Below, in pieces: positions 44,866 to 52,365 of a stretch of DNA of 64,000 nucleotides. Every line of letters starts with the position of its first letter. The first letter of the stretch is position 1. Source of the stretch: Clostridium fermenticellae (GTDB taxonomy: Bacteria > Bacillota > Clostridia > Clostridiales > Clostridiaceae); the NCBI RefSeq assembly GCF_003600355.1, contig NZ_CP032416.1, positions 578,183 through 642,182 of the forward strand, in the 5' to 3' direction. Position numbers and translations under genes: made by a program. A model generated the notes under the pieces. That model was given only the letters and a program-made list of their open reading frames with translations, made no database searches and was not told where the DNA came from.

Positions 44866-45855
44866 ATGATAAATGTTATTAATAATTCAAACAATCCATA
44901 CTTCAATCTTGCTCTTGAAGAGTATTTTTTGAAATATAAAAATTTAGAAGATAATATACTAATATTGTGGCAAAATGAGCCTGTTATAGTTATTGGAAAA
45001 AATCAAAATACTTATGAAGAATTAAATCTTGAATATGTCAACTCAAATAATATAAAAGTAGTAAGAAGGTTATCAGGAGGAGGGGCAGTATACCACGATT
45101 TAGGAAATCTAAATTTTACTATAATTGAAGGTAATTCAAATATACATAAAAATGATTTTTCGTTTTTTGCATTGCCAATAATATCATGCTTAAATAAGCT
45201 TGGAATTAAGGCAACCTTTAATGGAAGAAATGATATTTTAATTAATGATAAAAAATTTTCAGGAAATGCTCAATATTTTTACAAAGATAAATTACTTCAT
45301 CATGGAACACTTTTATTTGCAAGTGATTTGACAGTGCTTTCTAAAGCATTAAATGTGAAAAAAGACAAATTTGAATCTAAAGGAATAAAATCAGTAGGTA
45401 GTAGAGTTACAAATATAAGTGATTATATTGATACAAATATATCTATAAATGAATTTAAAAATATGCTTATTGAAAGTGTTTTCGAAGATAAAAATGAGAA
45501 AATCAAAAATTATATATTAAACGATGAAGAGATTAAAAAAATAAATGAACTAGTGGAAAATAAGTATAGCTCATGGGAATGGAATTTTGGAAAGTCGCCT
45601 AAATTTAATTATATAAAAGAGATGAGATTTAATTCAGGAAGTGTGTCTATTACGATGAATGTAGTAGATGGGATTATAAAGAATTTTAAAATATATGGAG
45701 ATTTTTTTGAAGAAAATTCTCTAGAAGAATTAGAAAAACGTTTCATAAATAAAAAATTTGAGATTAGGGAGATTAAAAATATTGTTGAAAGTACTAATAT
45801 ATCAAAATATATACTAAATATAAATAATGAAGATTTTATTAAATTGTTTTTATGA
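44866..45855 (+). CDS. lplA: Lipoate-protein ligase A
   Basis: 329 aa. Lipoyl-AMP site RRLSGGGAVYHDLGNLNFTII. The lysine region NDILINDKKFSGNAQYF and HHGTLLF follow; a C-terminal accessory domain is present, so it is a complete LplA. It attaches free lipoate to a target lysine. Convergent with an operon that encodes a GcvH-like lipoyl domain and a lipoamide dehydrogenase, its probable clients. GGGGAGG site. Confidence 0.93.
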   Translation: MINVINNSNNPYFNLALEEYFLKYKNLEDNILILWQNEPVIVIGKNQNTYEELNLEYVNSNNIKVVRRLSGGGAVYHDLGNLNFTIIEGNSNIHKNDFSFFALPIISCLNKLGIKATFNGRNDILINDKKFSGNAQYFYKDKLLHHGTLLFASDLTVLSKALNVKKDKFESKGIKSVGSRVTNISDYIDTNISINEFKNMLIESVFEDKNEKIKNYILNDEEIKKINELVENKYSSWEWNFGKSPKFNYIKEMRFNSGSVSITMNVVDGIIKNFKIYGDFFEENSLEELEKRFINKKFEIREIKNIVESTNISKYILNINNEDFIKLFL

Positions 45856-45878
45856 TTCTATAATTATAATCAAAACTA

Positions 45879-45904
45879 AAAGGATGCCATATAGCATCCT
45901 TTTA
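45879..45904. terminator. Bidirectional terminator between lplA and the DGC/lipoyl operon
   Basis: AAAAGGATGC and GCATCCTTTT stem; T-runs both ways. Confidence 0.8.
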
Positions 45905-45948
45905 TGGTTAACAATAATCATATCCTCTGGTTTATTATCTTTAATTTT

Positions 45949-46353
45949 CTATTCGGATATTATTTTATCAAAATTTTCACATATTTCTTTTGTAACTTTA
46001 TCTACCATTTTATAGTGCTTTTCAGTTAAATCTTTAGTTGAAACAGTCTTATCAAGAGCAACATTTTCACCTAATATATCTGAAACAACAACATCTGCAC
46101 TTACAGTGCCACTATATTTTTCTGTAGCTCTTTTAGCACAGCATTTACTGCAGCCATCTACTGTAATTACAGGATAATCTTTTGCAAAAGATCTTTCTTC
46201 TTCTCCACCTGCAAGATATAAAGGAAGGCACAGAGTTACTGTTTTACCAGCTCTAAGTTGTTCAAGCATTTTTCTTGTGGCAAGTCTTGAAATAGTACCG
46301 CCAAGACATTCTTCACCACTACAGGATAATATTCCAACTTTTGAATCTGCCAT
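45949..46353 (-). CDS. DGC-domain putative zinc-binding protein (third in operon)
   Basis: 134 aa. SCSGEECLGGTISRLATRKM near the N-terminus and DGCSKCCAKRATEKY near residue 72 are the two Cys motifs of the DGC domain (PF08859 type). Closely spaced with the next DGC gene. The family is structurally uncharacterised; the Cys set suggests metal, metalloid or persulfide binding. Confidence 0.82.
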   Translation of the reverse strand: MADSKVGILSCSGEECLGGTISRLATRKMLEQLRAGKTVTLCLPLYLAGGEEERSFAKDYPVITVDGCSKCCAKRATEKYSGTVSADVVVSDILGENVALDKTVSTKDLTEKHYKMVDKVTKEICENFDKIISE

Positions 46354-46354
46354 A

Positions 46355-46756
46355 TTATTTTTCCTCCTTTAATATTTCATCAACATTTAAACATACTTTT
46401 GTACATAATTCATCTACAATTTTCCATCCATCATCGGTGAGAGCTGTAGCAGTACCTGGATCTACCCCCCTGTGATTTTTCATTTCATTAACAGTTCGAT
46501 ATTGTGCTTTTATTATGCCACCTGCAATTTTAACATTTTTAGCAGAACATGATTTGGGACATCCATCTATGGTTATGCAGGAATGTCCTTCAATCTTTTT
46601 CTTTACATCTGCATCTCCAGTTACTATAGATCCAAGACAAATTGTCTCAGTTTCATTAGGTTTCAATTCATTTGCAACCTTTAAAGCTGTTTCTCTTGCC
46701 ATAAGACCAAATACCTTCCCTATACCACTGCAGGGAATAACCTTTACTTTAGACAT
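46355..46756 (-). CDS. DGC-domain putative zinc-binding protein (second in operon)
   Basis: 133 aa from ATG 46756, overlapping the preceding gene by 8 bp; ATG 46765 is an alternative. PCSGIGKVFGLMARETALKV and DGCPKSCSAKNVKI are the DGC motifs. Differs from the first DGC domain by a single Cys in the first motif. Confidence 0.82.
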   Translation of the reverse strand: MSKVKVIPCSGIGKVFGLMARETALKVANELKPNETETICLGSIVTGDADVKKKIEGHSCITIDGCPKSCSAKNVKIAGGIIKAQYRTVNEMKNHRGVDPGTATALTDDGWKIVDELCTKVCLNVDEILKEEK

Positions 46757-47600
46757 GAAATTCATCTACCTTTCTTTTTAATACTTCAAAATATTTGGAA
46801 AAATCATAAAGAAAATCTTTATCATTTTCAAAATCAGATAATTCTATTTCTGCTATCCATCCTTTTTCATATGGATTTTCATTAATAAGTTCAGGTGATT
46901 CTAGTAGTTTTTCATTTATGGCTGTTATTGTACCACTCACAGGACATATAATTTCAAATACAGCTTTACCAGACTCTATATTACCTGATTCTCCAAACTG
47001 TTCTATTTCACTTCCAACTGCTGGTGGAGTAAAGAACATTATATCTGATAAACTTTTTTGAACATAATCTGTCACACCTATTCTAGCTTTAGTACCTACA
47101 ATATAAGCCCAACAGTCATTTTCATTGAAATAAAAGCCTTCCTTTGGAACTCTAAATGTGAACTTATCTTTTTTATAAATTTCATATTGTATATCTTCAG
47201 AGAAAGCAAAAGAACTTTGATTTCCTATCTTTTCTTCTACTTTTGTTAGCTTTGAAGTTATAATATCAGCTAATTTTAATTCATTTTCTTCAAGTCTCAA
47301 GCTATTATTAATAGCAATATTATTTGTCTTTGCTTCATCACTTATATTGATTTTTTTGGCAATTTTCAGACCTTTTTCAGAGGCAAGTTTGCTGGCACAC
47401 CTTGTTGCACAGCCATCAATCACAAGAAGTGGTTTTTCGGAAGCTACCTTGTTATATCTTGCTTCGGCTACCCTATATAATACAGGGCAGATAATTTCAC
47501 TATCTGTGGTTTCAGTAAGTTTTAAAGCTACTTCTTTTGCAATACAGCCAGCACATTTATCAATACCATTACATGGAAGTATAGCATAGGATTTACTCAT
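46749..47600 (-). CDS. DGC domain fused to GcvH-like lipoyl domain
   Basis: 283 aa from ATG 47600. The N-terminal DGC domain (about 1-120) has PCNGIDKCAGCIAKE and DGCATRCASK. From about residue 147 it is a full H-protein fold: ARIGVTDYVQKSLSDIMFFTPPAVG, then NIESGKAVFEIICPVSG with the lipoylation lysine at about 212 (compare ESVKA in GcvH), then PELINENPYEKGW. No other glycine-cleavage genes are near. The fusion implies that the lipoyl arm services the DGC centre. Confidence 0.85.
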   Translation of the reverse strand: MSKSYAILPCNGIDKCAGCIAKEVALKLTETTDSEIICPVLYRVAEARYNKVASEKPLLVIDGCATRCASKLASEKGLKIAKKINISDEAKTNNIAINNSLRLEENELKLADIITSKLTKVEEKIGNQSSFAFSEDIQYEIYKKDKFTFRVPKEGFYFNENDCWAYIVGTKARIGVTDYVQKSLSDIMFFTPPAVGSEIEQFGESGNIESGKAVFEIICPVSGTITAINEKLLESPELINENPYEKGWIAEIELSDFENDKDFLYDFSKYFEVLKRKVDEFHV

Positions 47601-47886
47601 TGCTTTCAAGCTCCTTTCTTATTTTTTTAATCGTTTTTATGGTTTCAGTCTTATTTGGAAAAGATAAGGCATCTACACCACAGGTTTTGCCACAAGCACG
47701 GCAGAATACAACACAATTATCTGGGGTCTTAACAATAAGTTTTTTGTCTTCATTTTCTCTAACTTCATACACATTATGAGGACAGAATTTAACACATTCC
47801 ATGCAATTATTACATTTATCGTAATCTATTCTTGGACTCCAATCTATTTTTTCTCTTGGAATGCCCATAAAAGTTGATTCACTCAT
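47593..47886 (-). CDS. 2[4Fe-4S]-type ferredoxin
   Basis: 97 aa. YDKCNNCMECVKFCPHNVYEV and a second set CVVFCRACGKTCGVDALSF (one extra residue between the first Cys pair, as in the ferredoxin at 50384). Starts 3 bp after the HdrA-like stop and overlaps the DGC/GcvH gene by 8 bp, so coupled. Electron carrier for the operon (inference). Confidence 0.85.
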   Translation of the reverse strand: MSESTFMGIPREKIDWSPRIDYDKCNNCMECVKFCPHNVYEVRENEDKKLIVKTPDNCVVFCRACGKTCGVDALSFPNKTETIKTIKKIRKELESNE

Positions 47887-47888
47887 AG

Positions 47889-48269
47889 TTATTCTTCCTC
47901 CCCGAGTCCTAATTTTTTCAATGCATTTTCAACAATTTCAAAAGCTTTTTCATTAGTCATATCTCTTATGTCAAGCATAACTGCATCTTTTTCAACATCA
48001 AGTCCAGCATCTTTAAAAGCCTGCTTAAACATTTTCTTTTGCATATTTGGGGCACAGGCACCAATTATTACTTTTCTATGAACTTTTAAAAAGTCTGCAA
48101 GGAATCTATCGCCATCTTCCTCACAAAGTTGTGGATGGATAAAAGCATATTCTACTGGTAGCTCTACTCTAACTTGATTGATAAAATCCCAAATATCCAT
48201 TGCTTTAAATCCTGGACACTTTCCTGTACATACACACATAATAAAACCTGGTAATTGTTTTTCTTCCAT
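47889..48269 (-). CDS. HdrA N-terminal-like Fe-S protein
   Basis: 126 aa from ATG 48269 with GGGAGGATTTC upstream; a longer frame to 48353 overlaps the lpd gene. MCVCTGKCPGF, then HPQLCEEDGDRFLADFL, then KVIIGACAPNMQKKMFKQAF. This is the pattern of the N-terminal domain of heterodisulfide reductase subunit A (C-SEDG and GAC-P motifs), here stand-alone. Might link ferredoxin electrons to a disulfide. Confidence 0.65.
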   Translation of the reverse strand: MEEKQLPGFIMCVCTGKCPGFKAMDIWDFINQVRVELPVEYAFIHPQLCEEDGDRFLADFLKVHRKVIIGACAPNMQKKMFKQAFKDAGLDVEKDAVMLDIRDMTNEKAFEIVENALKKLGLGEEE

Positions 48270-48294
48270 AATGAAATCCTCCCGTTTTAAAAAA

Positions 48295-49692
48295 TTATAA
48301 TTTATGAAGGGGTCTTCCTGCAGCATCAGCGCAGGCTTCCCAAATTGCTTCACTTAAACTTGGATGAGGATGAATCATATCTGCCAAAACATCAGCCCTT
48401 GCTTGTAGTGTAATAGCAAGAGTTACTTCTGAAATTATTTCAGAAGCATTAATACCAAGTATTTGACCACCAATGATTCTATTATCTTTATCAACAATAA
48501 TTTTTACAAAGCCTTCTCTTTCACCTAAAGTTAGAGCACGACCATTGTTTCTAAAATTAAATTGCCCAATTTTTATACCTATACCAAGTTTTTTAGCTTC
48601 CTCTTCATTAATACCAACAGATGCTACTTCTGGATTTGTATAAACACAAGCAGGAACAGCATTATAATTAACTCTGCTTTTTATACCCAAGGCATTTTCA
48701 GACGCAACTTTACCTTCCATGAAAGCAAGGTGAGCAAGAAGTTTTCCTCCAATGACATCACCAGCTGCATAAACTCCTTTTATATTTGTTTCCATATTGT
48801 CATCTACTAAGATTGCACCTTTTTCAATGAGGAGTCCTAAATTTCTAAATTCTTCTGAATCAGAGTTTAAATTCCTTCCAATAGCAATTAAAACTTTTTC
48901 GCATTTTAGATAAGATTCTTTATTCTTTTCAGAATATATTACCTTAAGACCATCTTCAGTATGTTTAATTTCTTTAACTGAAGAAGATAATTTGAAGGTT
49001 ATTCCTTGTCTCTTCATAATCTTCAATAATTCACTTGAAATTTCATTATCCTCATAAGGGAGTATTTTATCTTTCATTTCAATAACAGTAATCTTACTCC
49101 CAATAGAATTAAACATTGTTGCAAATTCAAGTCCAATAGCTCCAGCACCAATTATGGCAATATTTTTAGGAACTTCTGTAAGATTAAGAGCCTCGTTGCT
49201 GGTTATAACGTCATCAAGATTAATTCCTGAGATATCAGGTATTAGTGGTCTAGAACCTGTAGTAATAATTATTTTCTCTGTTGAAACTTCAATTTCGCCT
49301 TCAGATGTAGAAACTAAAATATTTTTCGGATTTTTAATATAACCTTTTCCTTTCAGAATTTTAATGTTTTTTGCAGGGAGAAGATATTTAAGACCCATAT
49401 TCAGATTTTTAACCACTCTGTTTTTTCTAGAAGTAGATATATTCCAATTTGTATTTCTTATAATGCTGTCAATTCCAAATTCCTTTGATTTTTTTATAGT
49501 ATAGGAAACCTCTGAAGTTTTAAGAAGAGCTTTTGTTGGAATACATCCTCTGTTTAAACAAACTCCGCCAAGTTCTTTTTCTTCAATTAATACAACATTT
49601 GCACCAAGTTGCGAAGTTCTGAGAGCAGCAATGTAACCAGCAGGTCCACCGCCTAATATGGCAATTTGAGTATTTATATTGTTTTCTATCAT
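48295..49692 (-). CDS. lpdA: Dihydrolipoamide dehydrogenase
   Basis: 465 aa from ATG 49692. FAD motif ILGGGPAGYIAALR. Redox disulfide GGVCLNRGCIPTKALL. NAD motif IGAGAIGLEFATMF. C-terminal catalytic pair HPHPSLSEAIWEA. Complete. First gene of the DGC/lipoyl operon and 25 bp before the HdrA-like gene. No pyruvate, 2-oxoacid or glycine-cleavage complex is adjacent, so the GcvH-like domain is the only local partner. Confidence 0.94.
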   Translation of the reverse strand: MIENNINTQIAILGGGPAGYIAALRTSQLGANVVLIEEKELGGVCLNRGCIPTKALLKTSEVSYTIKKSKEFGIDSIIRNTNWNISTSRKNRVVKNLNMGLKYLLPAKNIKILKGKGYIKNPKNILVSTSEGEIEVSTEKIIITTGSRPLIPDISGINLDDVITSNEALNLTEVPKNIAIIGAGAIGLEFATMFNSIGSKITVIEMKDKILPYEDNEISSELLKIMKRQGITFKLSSSVKEIKHTEDGLKVIYSEKNKESYLKCEKVLIAIGRNLNSDSEEFRNLGLLIEKGAILVDDNMETNIKGVYAAGDVIGGKLLAHLAFMEGKVASENALGIKSRVNYNAVPACVYTNPEVASVGINEEEAKKLGIGIKIGQFNFRNNGRALTLGEREGFVKIIVDKDNRIIGGQILGINASEIISEVTLAITLQARADVLADMIHPHPSLSEAIWEACADAAGRPLHKL

Positions 49693-49702
49693 AATCACCT
49701 CC

Positions 49703-49770
49703 AATTAAATAATTAAATAATTATTTAATTATTTAATTAAATATTACTACTTTAGGTATTCATAGTCAAC
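49703..49770 (-). promoter_or_regulatory. Promoter and 36-bp palindromic operator of the DGC/lipoyl operon
   Basis: Minus-strand TTGACT (49770-49765), 17-bp spacer, TAATAT (49746-49741). A perfect 36-bp palindrome made of repeated AATTATTTAATT-type units covers 49703-49738, over the expected transcript start. A 22-bp version stands at the ferredoxin gene (50262-50283). The adjacent arsR gene at 49880 is the likely regulator. Confidence 0.75.
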
Positions 49771-49879
49771 ATTGAAAGCTTAATAAAAATATATTATTAT
49801 ATGAAGTATATAATTACTTAATTAAAGACTAATATTTTTGTACATAATTATAGAAAACAAAAGGTTGAGGAGGAAAAAT

Positions 49880-50173
49880 ATGAATCAAGAGGATTTCTCA
49901 GTTAAAATTTTTAAAGCACTTGGTAATCCGGTAAGATTTAAAATAATGAAGTTTTTATGTGATGGCACAAAATGTGTTTGTAAATTAAATGAAGAATTTA
50001 AGTATAGTCAGGCAAATTTATCCCAACATTTAAGAATTTTAAAAGATGCTGGACTTGTTAAAAGTGAAAAAGTAGGATTAGAAATGCACTATCGAATTTA
50101 TAACGATAAAATTAAAGATATTATTTGTAATGTTGAAGATTATGTTAATGATATTTTTATCAATATAAAGTAG
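49880..50173 (+). CDS. ArsR family regulator (second-type, copy 1)
   Basis: 97 aa from ATG 49880 (AGGAGG). TKCVCKLNEEFKYSQANLSQHLRILKDAGLV: metal site Cys32 and Cys34 with HTH. Very similar to the protein at 51698 and unlike arsR at 41881. Divergent from the lpdA-DGC operon; its own leader has TAATTACTTAATTAA, a half-operator. Probable repressor of the lipoyl operon and ferredoxin. Confidence 0.88.
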   Translation: MNQEDFSVKIFKALGNPVRFKIMKFLCDGTKCVCKLNEEFKYSQANLSQHLRILKDAGLVKSEKVGLEMHYRIYNDKIKDIICNVEDYVNDIFINIK

Positions 50174-50226
50174 GTATTAATGATTGAAAAACAATTTACT
50201 TTTTAGTTAGAAAAAATTATTTTTTA

Positions 50227-50283
50227 TTGACATACAAAAAAATATGCTATAATAAATAATATAATTATTTAATTAAATAATTA
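50227..50283 (+). promoter_or_regulatory. Promoter and palindromic operator of the ferredoxin gene
   Basis: TTGACA (50227-50232) and an extended -10 TGCTATAAT (50245-50253). The perfect palindrome TAATTATTTAA-TTAAATAATTA lies at 50262-50283. Confidence 0.65.
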
Positions 50284-50383
50284 AGAATCACCAGAAGAGA
50301 GAAATTTATATGAATAATTGATTATTATTGCTTTATATTTTATATGAAAAGCATAATATAGATAATGTTAGGAGGAAGTCAAA

Positions 50384-50620
50384 ATGTCAAAATCATGGTA
50401 TCCTGTTATTGATTATAGTCTTTGCAAGGAGTGTGGCGCGTGTTTTAATAAATGTAAGAATGGAGTATATGAGAAGAAAGAAAATCACCCTGTGGTTGTT
50501 TATCCAGATGGTTGCGTTGAGGGCTGTCACGGTTGTCAAAACCTTTGTCCCGTTGGTGCAATACAATATGTAGGTGATACAACTGGAAAAGATGATTGTG
50601 GATGTGGGTGTTGTTGCTAA
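50384..50620 (+). CDS. Ferredoxin-like protein with Cys-rich tail
   Basis: 78 aa. CKECGACFNKCKNGVYE and DGCVEGCHGCQNLCPVGAI give two cluster motifs; the end DDCGCGCCC adds five Cys not typical of ferredoxins. Similar in form to the ferredoxin at 47593. GGAGG site. Its ArsR-type operator places it in the same regulon as the lipoyl operon. Confidence 0.82.
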   Translation: MSKSWYPVIDYSLCKECGACFNKCKNGVYEKKENHPVVVYPDGCVEGCHGCQNLCPVGAIQYVGDTTGKDDCGCGCCC

Positions 50621-50644
50621 ATTTATGGAAGAGAATGTGCATAT

Positions 50645-50783
50645 GTAGTTTTGAAACAAAGTTTGATATTTTGTAACAAAGTTTGATCAAAAAACAGGTA
50701 AAAAATAATAAAAACAAGTTTAAAATACAGCTTAGAATGTATTGTACCGTTAAAAATGATCAAACTTTATTTCAAACTAACAG
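50645..50783. repeat. Short inverted-repeat (MITE-like) element
   Basis: AAACAAAGTTTGAT near 50653-50666 and ATCAAACTTTATTT near 50759-50772 are the inner parts of about 20-bp inverted arms; a second AACAAAGTTTGAT lies at 50676-50688. About 140 bp, non-coding. Could be a transposon-end remnant. Confidence 0.5.
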
Positions 50784-51619
50784 CATAAATTATTCCTTAA
50801 AACATTATTATAATTTGTAGTAATATACTAGACCAATTATGGAATGGCTAGGTATATTTTTAATTTGTTTTTACAACCCTCGTATACAGAAAGTTTATAA
50901 CTGCCAGATTAAATTTGCCGTAATAGGTTGGTGTATACAGTAGTTAGAAAAACTTAAGGAATAGATATTATTTCCTGTTCATGAAGCGAATACAAATGAT
51001 GCAGTTGTGTGTTCTATATCATATTTATCTTATGTTGCATATTATTTAAAATGTGTAGAAAATTATTTTAGTTACCTTTTTTTGTGCTTATCTTTTTTAT
51101 TTTTATGACATGCACAATCTTTACCACATCTAGACTGAGATTGAATAAGTGATTTTACAATAAGTGTGATAAGATCTGGCTTATTATTTTCCCCTGTATT
51201 ATTATTTTTTTCTACCATTTTAATTGTATATAAAGCATAAAAGTTCTCACATTGAAAATTCACAAAATATCAATGTTATAGAATTTTTGCTTTATATAAT
51301 CCCTCCTTTATATTTTCTTAGTAAAGTTTTTAGCTATATATTTACATGATAATATTTGATTATACTTATATATTATGCATAATAATACTTTTTTGCATTA
51401 TGTTATATCTTTAAATTCGTTTTTTAATTTATTGAGTTATTAATAAAAACACTATATAATTTAAATATTTAAAAGTGATGTGTATTTGATGATTGTAAAA
51501 TGACTGGATCTTTAGAAAAAAGATTTGGTGTTGAAAACTATAGAACAAAGAGAAATGATAACATATCATTTCATTGTATACAGGATAGTTTGAAATATAA
51601 AATAAATTATTCAATTATA
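50784..51619. other. Mostly non-coding AT-rich stretch between ferredoxin and arsR
   Basis: Stops are dense. A short minus-strand frame (stop at 51072, ATG 51218, about 48 aa) is Lys- and Cys-containing (RCGKDCACHKNKKDKHKK) but has no ribosome site, so it is not called. Another short open stretch near 50983-51075 (reading PVHEANTNDAVV) could be a gene relic; it was not identified. Confidence 0.4.
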
Positions 51620-51677
51620 TTGACAAAACAAGCAATTAAAAATATACTATGTATATAAGAATTTAATTATATAGTTA
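51620..51677 (+). promoter_or_regulatory. Promoter and operator of the third arsR gene
   Basis: TTGACA (51620-51625), 17-bp spacer, TATACT (51643-51648). Near-palindrome TAATTATATAGTTA at 51664-51677; a perfect form, TAATTATATAATTA, is at 52331-52344 before the permease. Confidence 0.65.
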
Positions 51678-51697
51678 TGATTCTATGGAGGATAATT

Positions 51698-51991
51698 ATG
51701 AATAAGGAAGAAATGAGTGTTAGAATTTTTAAAGCATTAGGGCATCCTATAAGATATAAAATAGTTAAATTTTTATATGATGGGCCAAAGTGTGTATGTG
51801 AGTTAAATGAAGATGTATGGTTTAGCCAGGCTAACTTATCACAACATTTAAAAATACTTAAAGGAGCTGGCATTTTATCATGTGAAAAAGTAGGTATGAA
51901 TATGTACTATAGACTTAGCAGTGATGAAATTAAAAACATCATCGATAATGTAGATAAATTTGTTATGAGTTTTATTGATAACTCTAAATAA
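51698..51991 (+). CDS. ArsR family regulator (second-type, copy 2)
   Basis: 97 aa from ATG 51698 (TGGAGG). PKCVCELNEDVWFSQANLSQHLKILKGAGIL: Cys32 and Cys34 as in copy 1, with the same length and frame of residues. Followed by the thioredoxin-like gene. Probably regulates this operon and the permease. Confidence 0.9.
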   Translation: MNKEEMSVRIFKALGHPIRYKIVKFLYDGPKCVCELNEDVWFSQANLSQHLKILKGAGILSCEKVGMNMYYRLSSDEIKNIIDNVDKFVMSFIDNSK

Positions 51992-52021
51992 AAATATTAT
52001 AAATTTTAGGAGGATAAAATC

Positions 52022-52261
52022 ATGGAAATAAAAATTTTAGGAACAGGATGTTCAAATTGTAAAAAGCTTGAGGCAAATGCTAAAGAAGCAGCTAAACAAC
52101 TTAATGCAAATGTTCAAATTACAAAAGTAGAAGATGTTAAGGAAATTATGAAATATGGAATTATGAGAACACCTGCTATAGTTATTAATGAGAAAGTTAA
52201 GATGTTTGGTAAAGTATCTACTGTTGAAGAAATTAAGAAATATATTAATGATGAAAAATAA
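52022..52261 (+). CDS. Small thioredoxin-like protein (redox-active CxxC)
   Basis: 79 aa. GTGCSNCKKLEANAKEAA holds the CxxC; IMRTPAIVINEKVKMFGK is the cis-Pro region. It belongs to the TM0996/MTH895-like small thioredoxin family often beside arsR and permease genes. May reduce ArsC or the permease Cys (inference). Confidence 0.88.
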   Translation: MEIKILGTGCSNCKKLEANAKEAAKQLNANVQITKVEDVKEIMKYGIMRTPAIVINEKVKMFGKVSTVEEIKKYINDEK

Positions 52262-52278
52262 TCATAATTTATATTAAT

Positions 52279-52307
52279 AAAGGACTTAATAAGTATAGAG
52301 TCCTTTA
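52279..52307 (+). terminator. Terminator after the thioredoxin-like gene
   Basis: TAAAGGACT and AGTCCTTTA stem followed by TTTAAG. Confidence 0.7.
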
Positions 52308-52330
52308 TTTAAGAATAATATATAAGCATT

Positions 52331-52344
52331 TAATTATATAATTA
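52331..52344 (+). promoter_or_regulatory. ArsR-type palindrome before the permease
   Basis: Perfect TAATTATATAATTA, 22 bp before the permease start. No strong promoter is seen with it; it may modulate read-through or a weak promoter. Confidence 0.5.
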
Positions 52345-52365
52345 CGAAATGGAGGTTGTGTAAAT

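Noticed and set aside
46749-47600. Glycine cleavage H protein as the simple annotation
   Set aside because: The C-terminal half fits, but the DGC domain fusion and the absence of gcvT/gcvP nearby make a role in glycine cleavage unlikely.
50328-50573. Alternative frame overlapping the ferredoxin
   Set aside because: The ferredoxin frame has the cluster motifs and the GGAGG site; the other is a shadow.
51072-51263. Lys/Cys-rich small frame on the minus strand
   Set aside because: The tail with CGKDCACHKNKK is tempting as a metal-binding peptide, but neither the GTG at 51263 nor the ATG at 51218 has a ribosome site.
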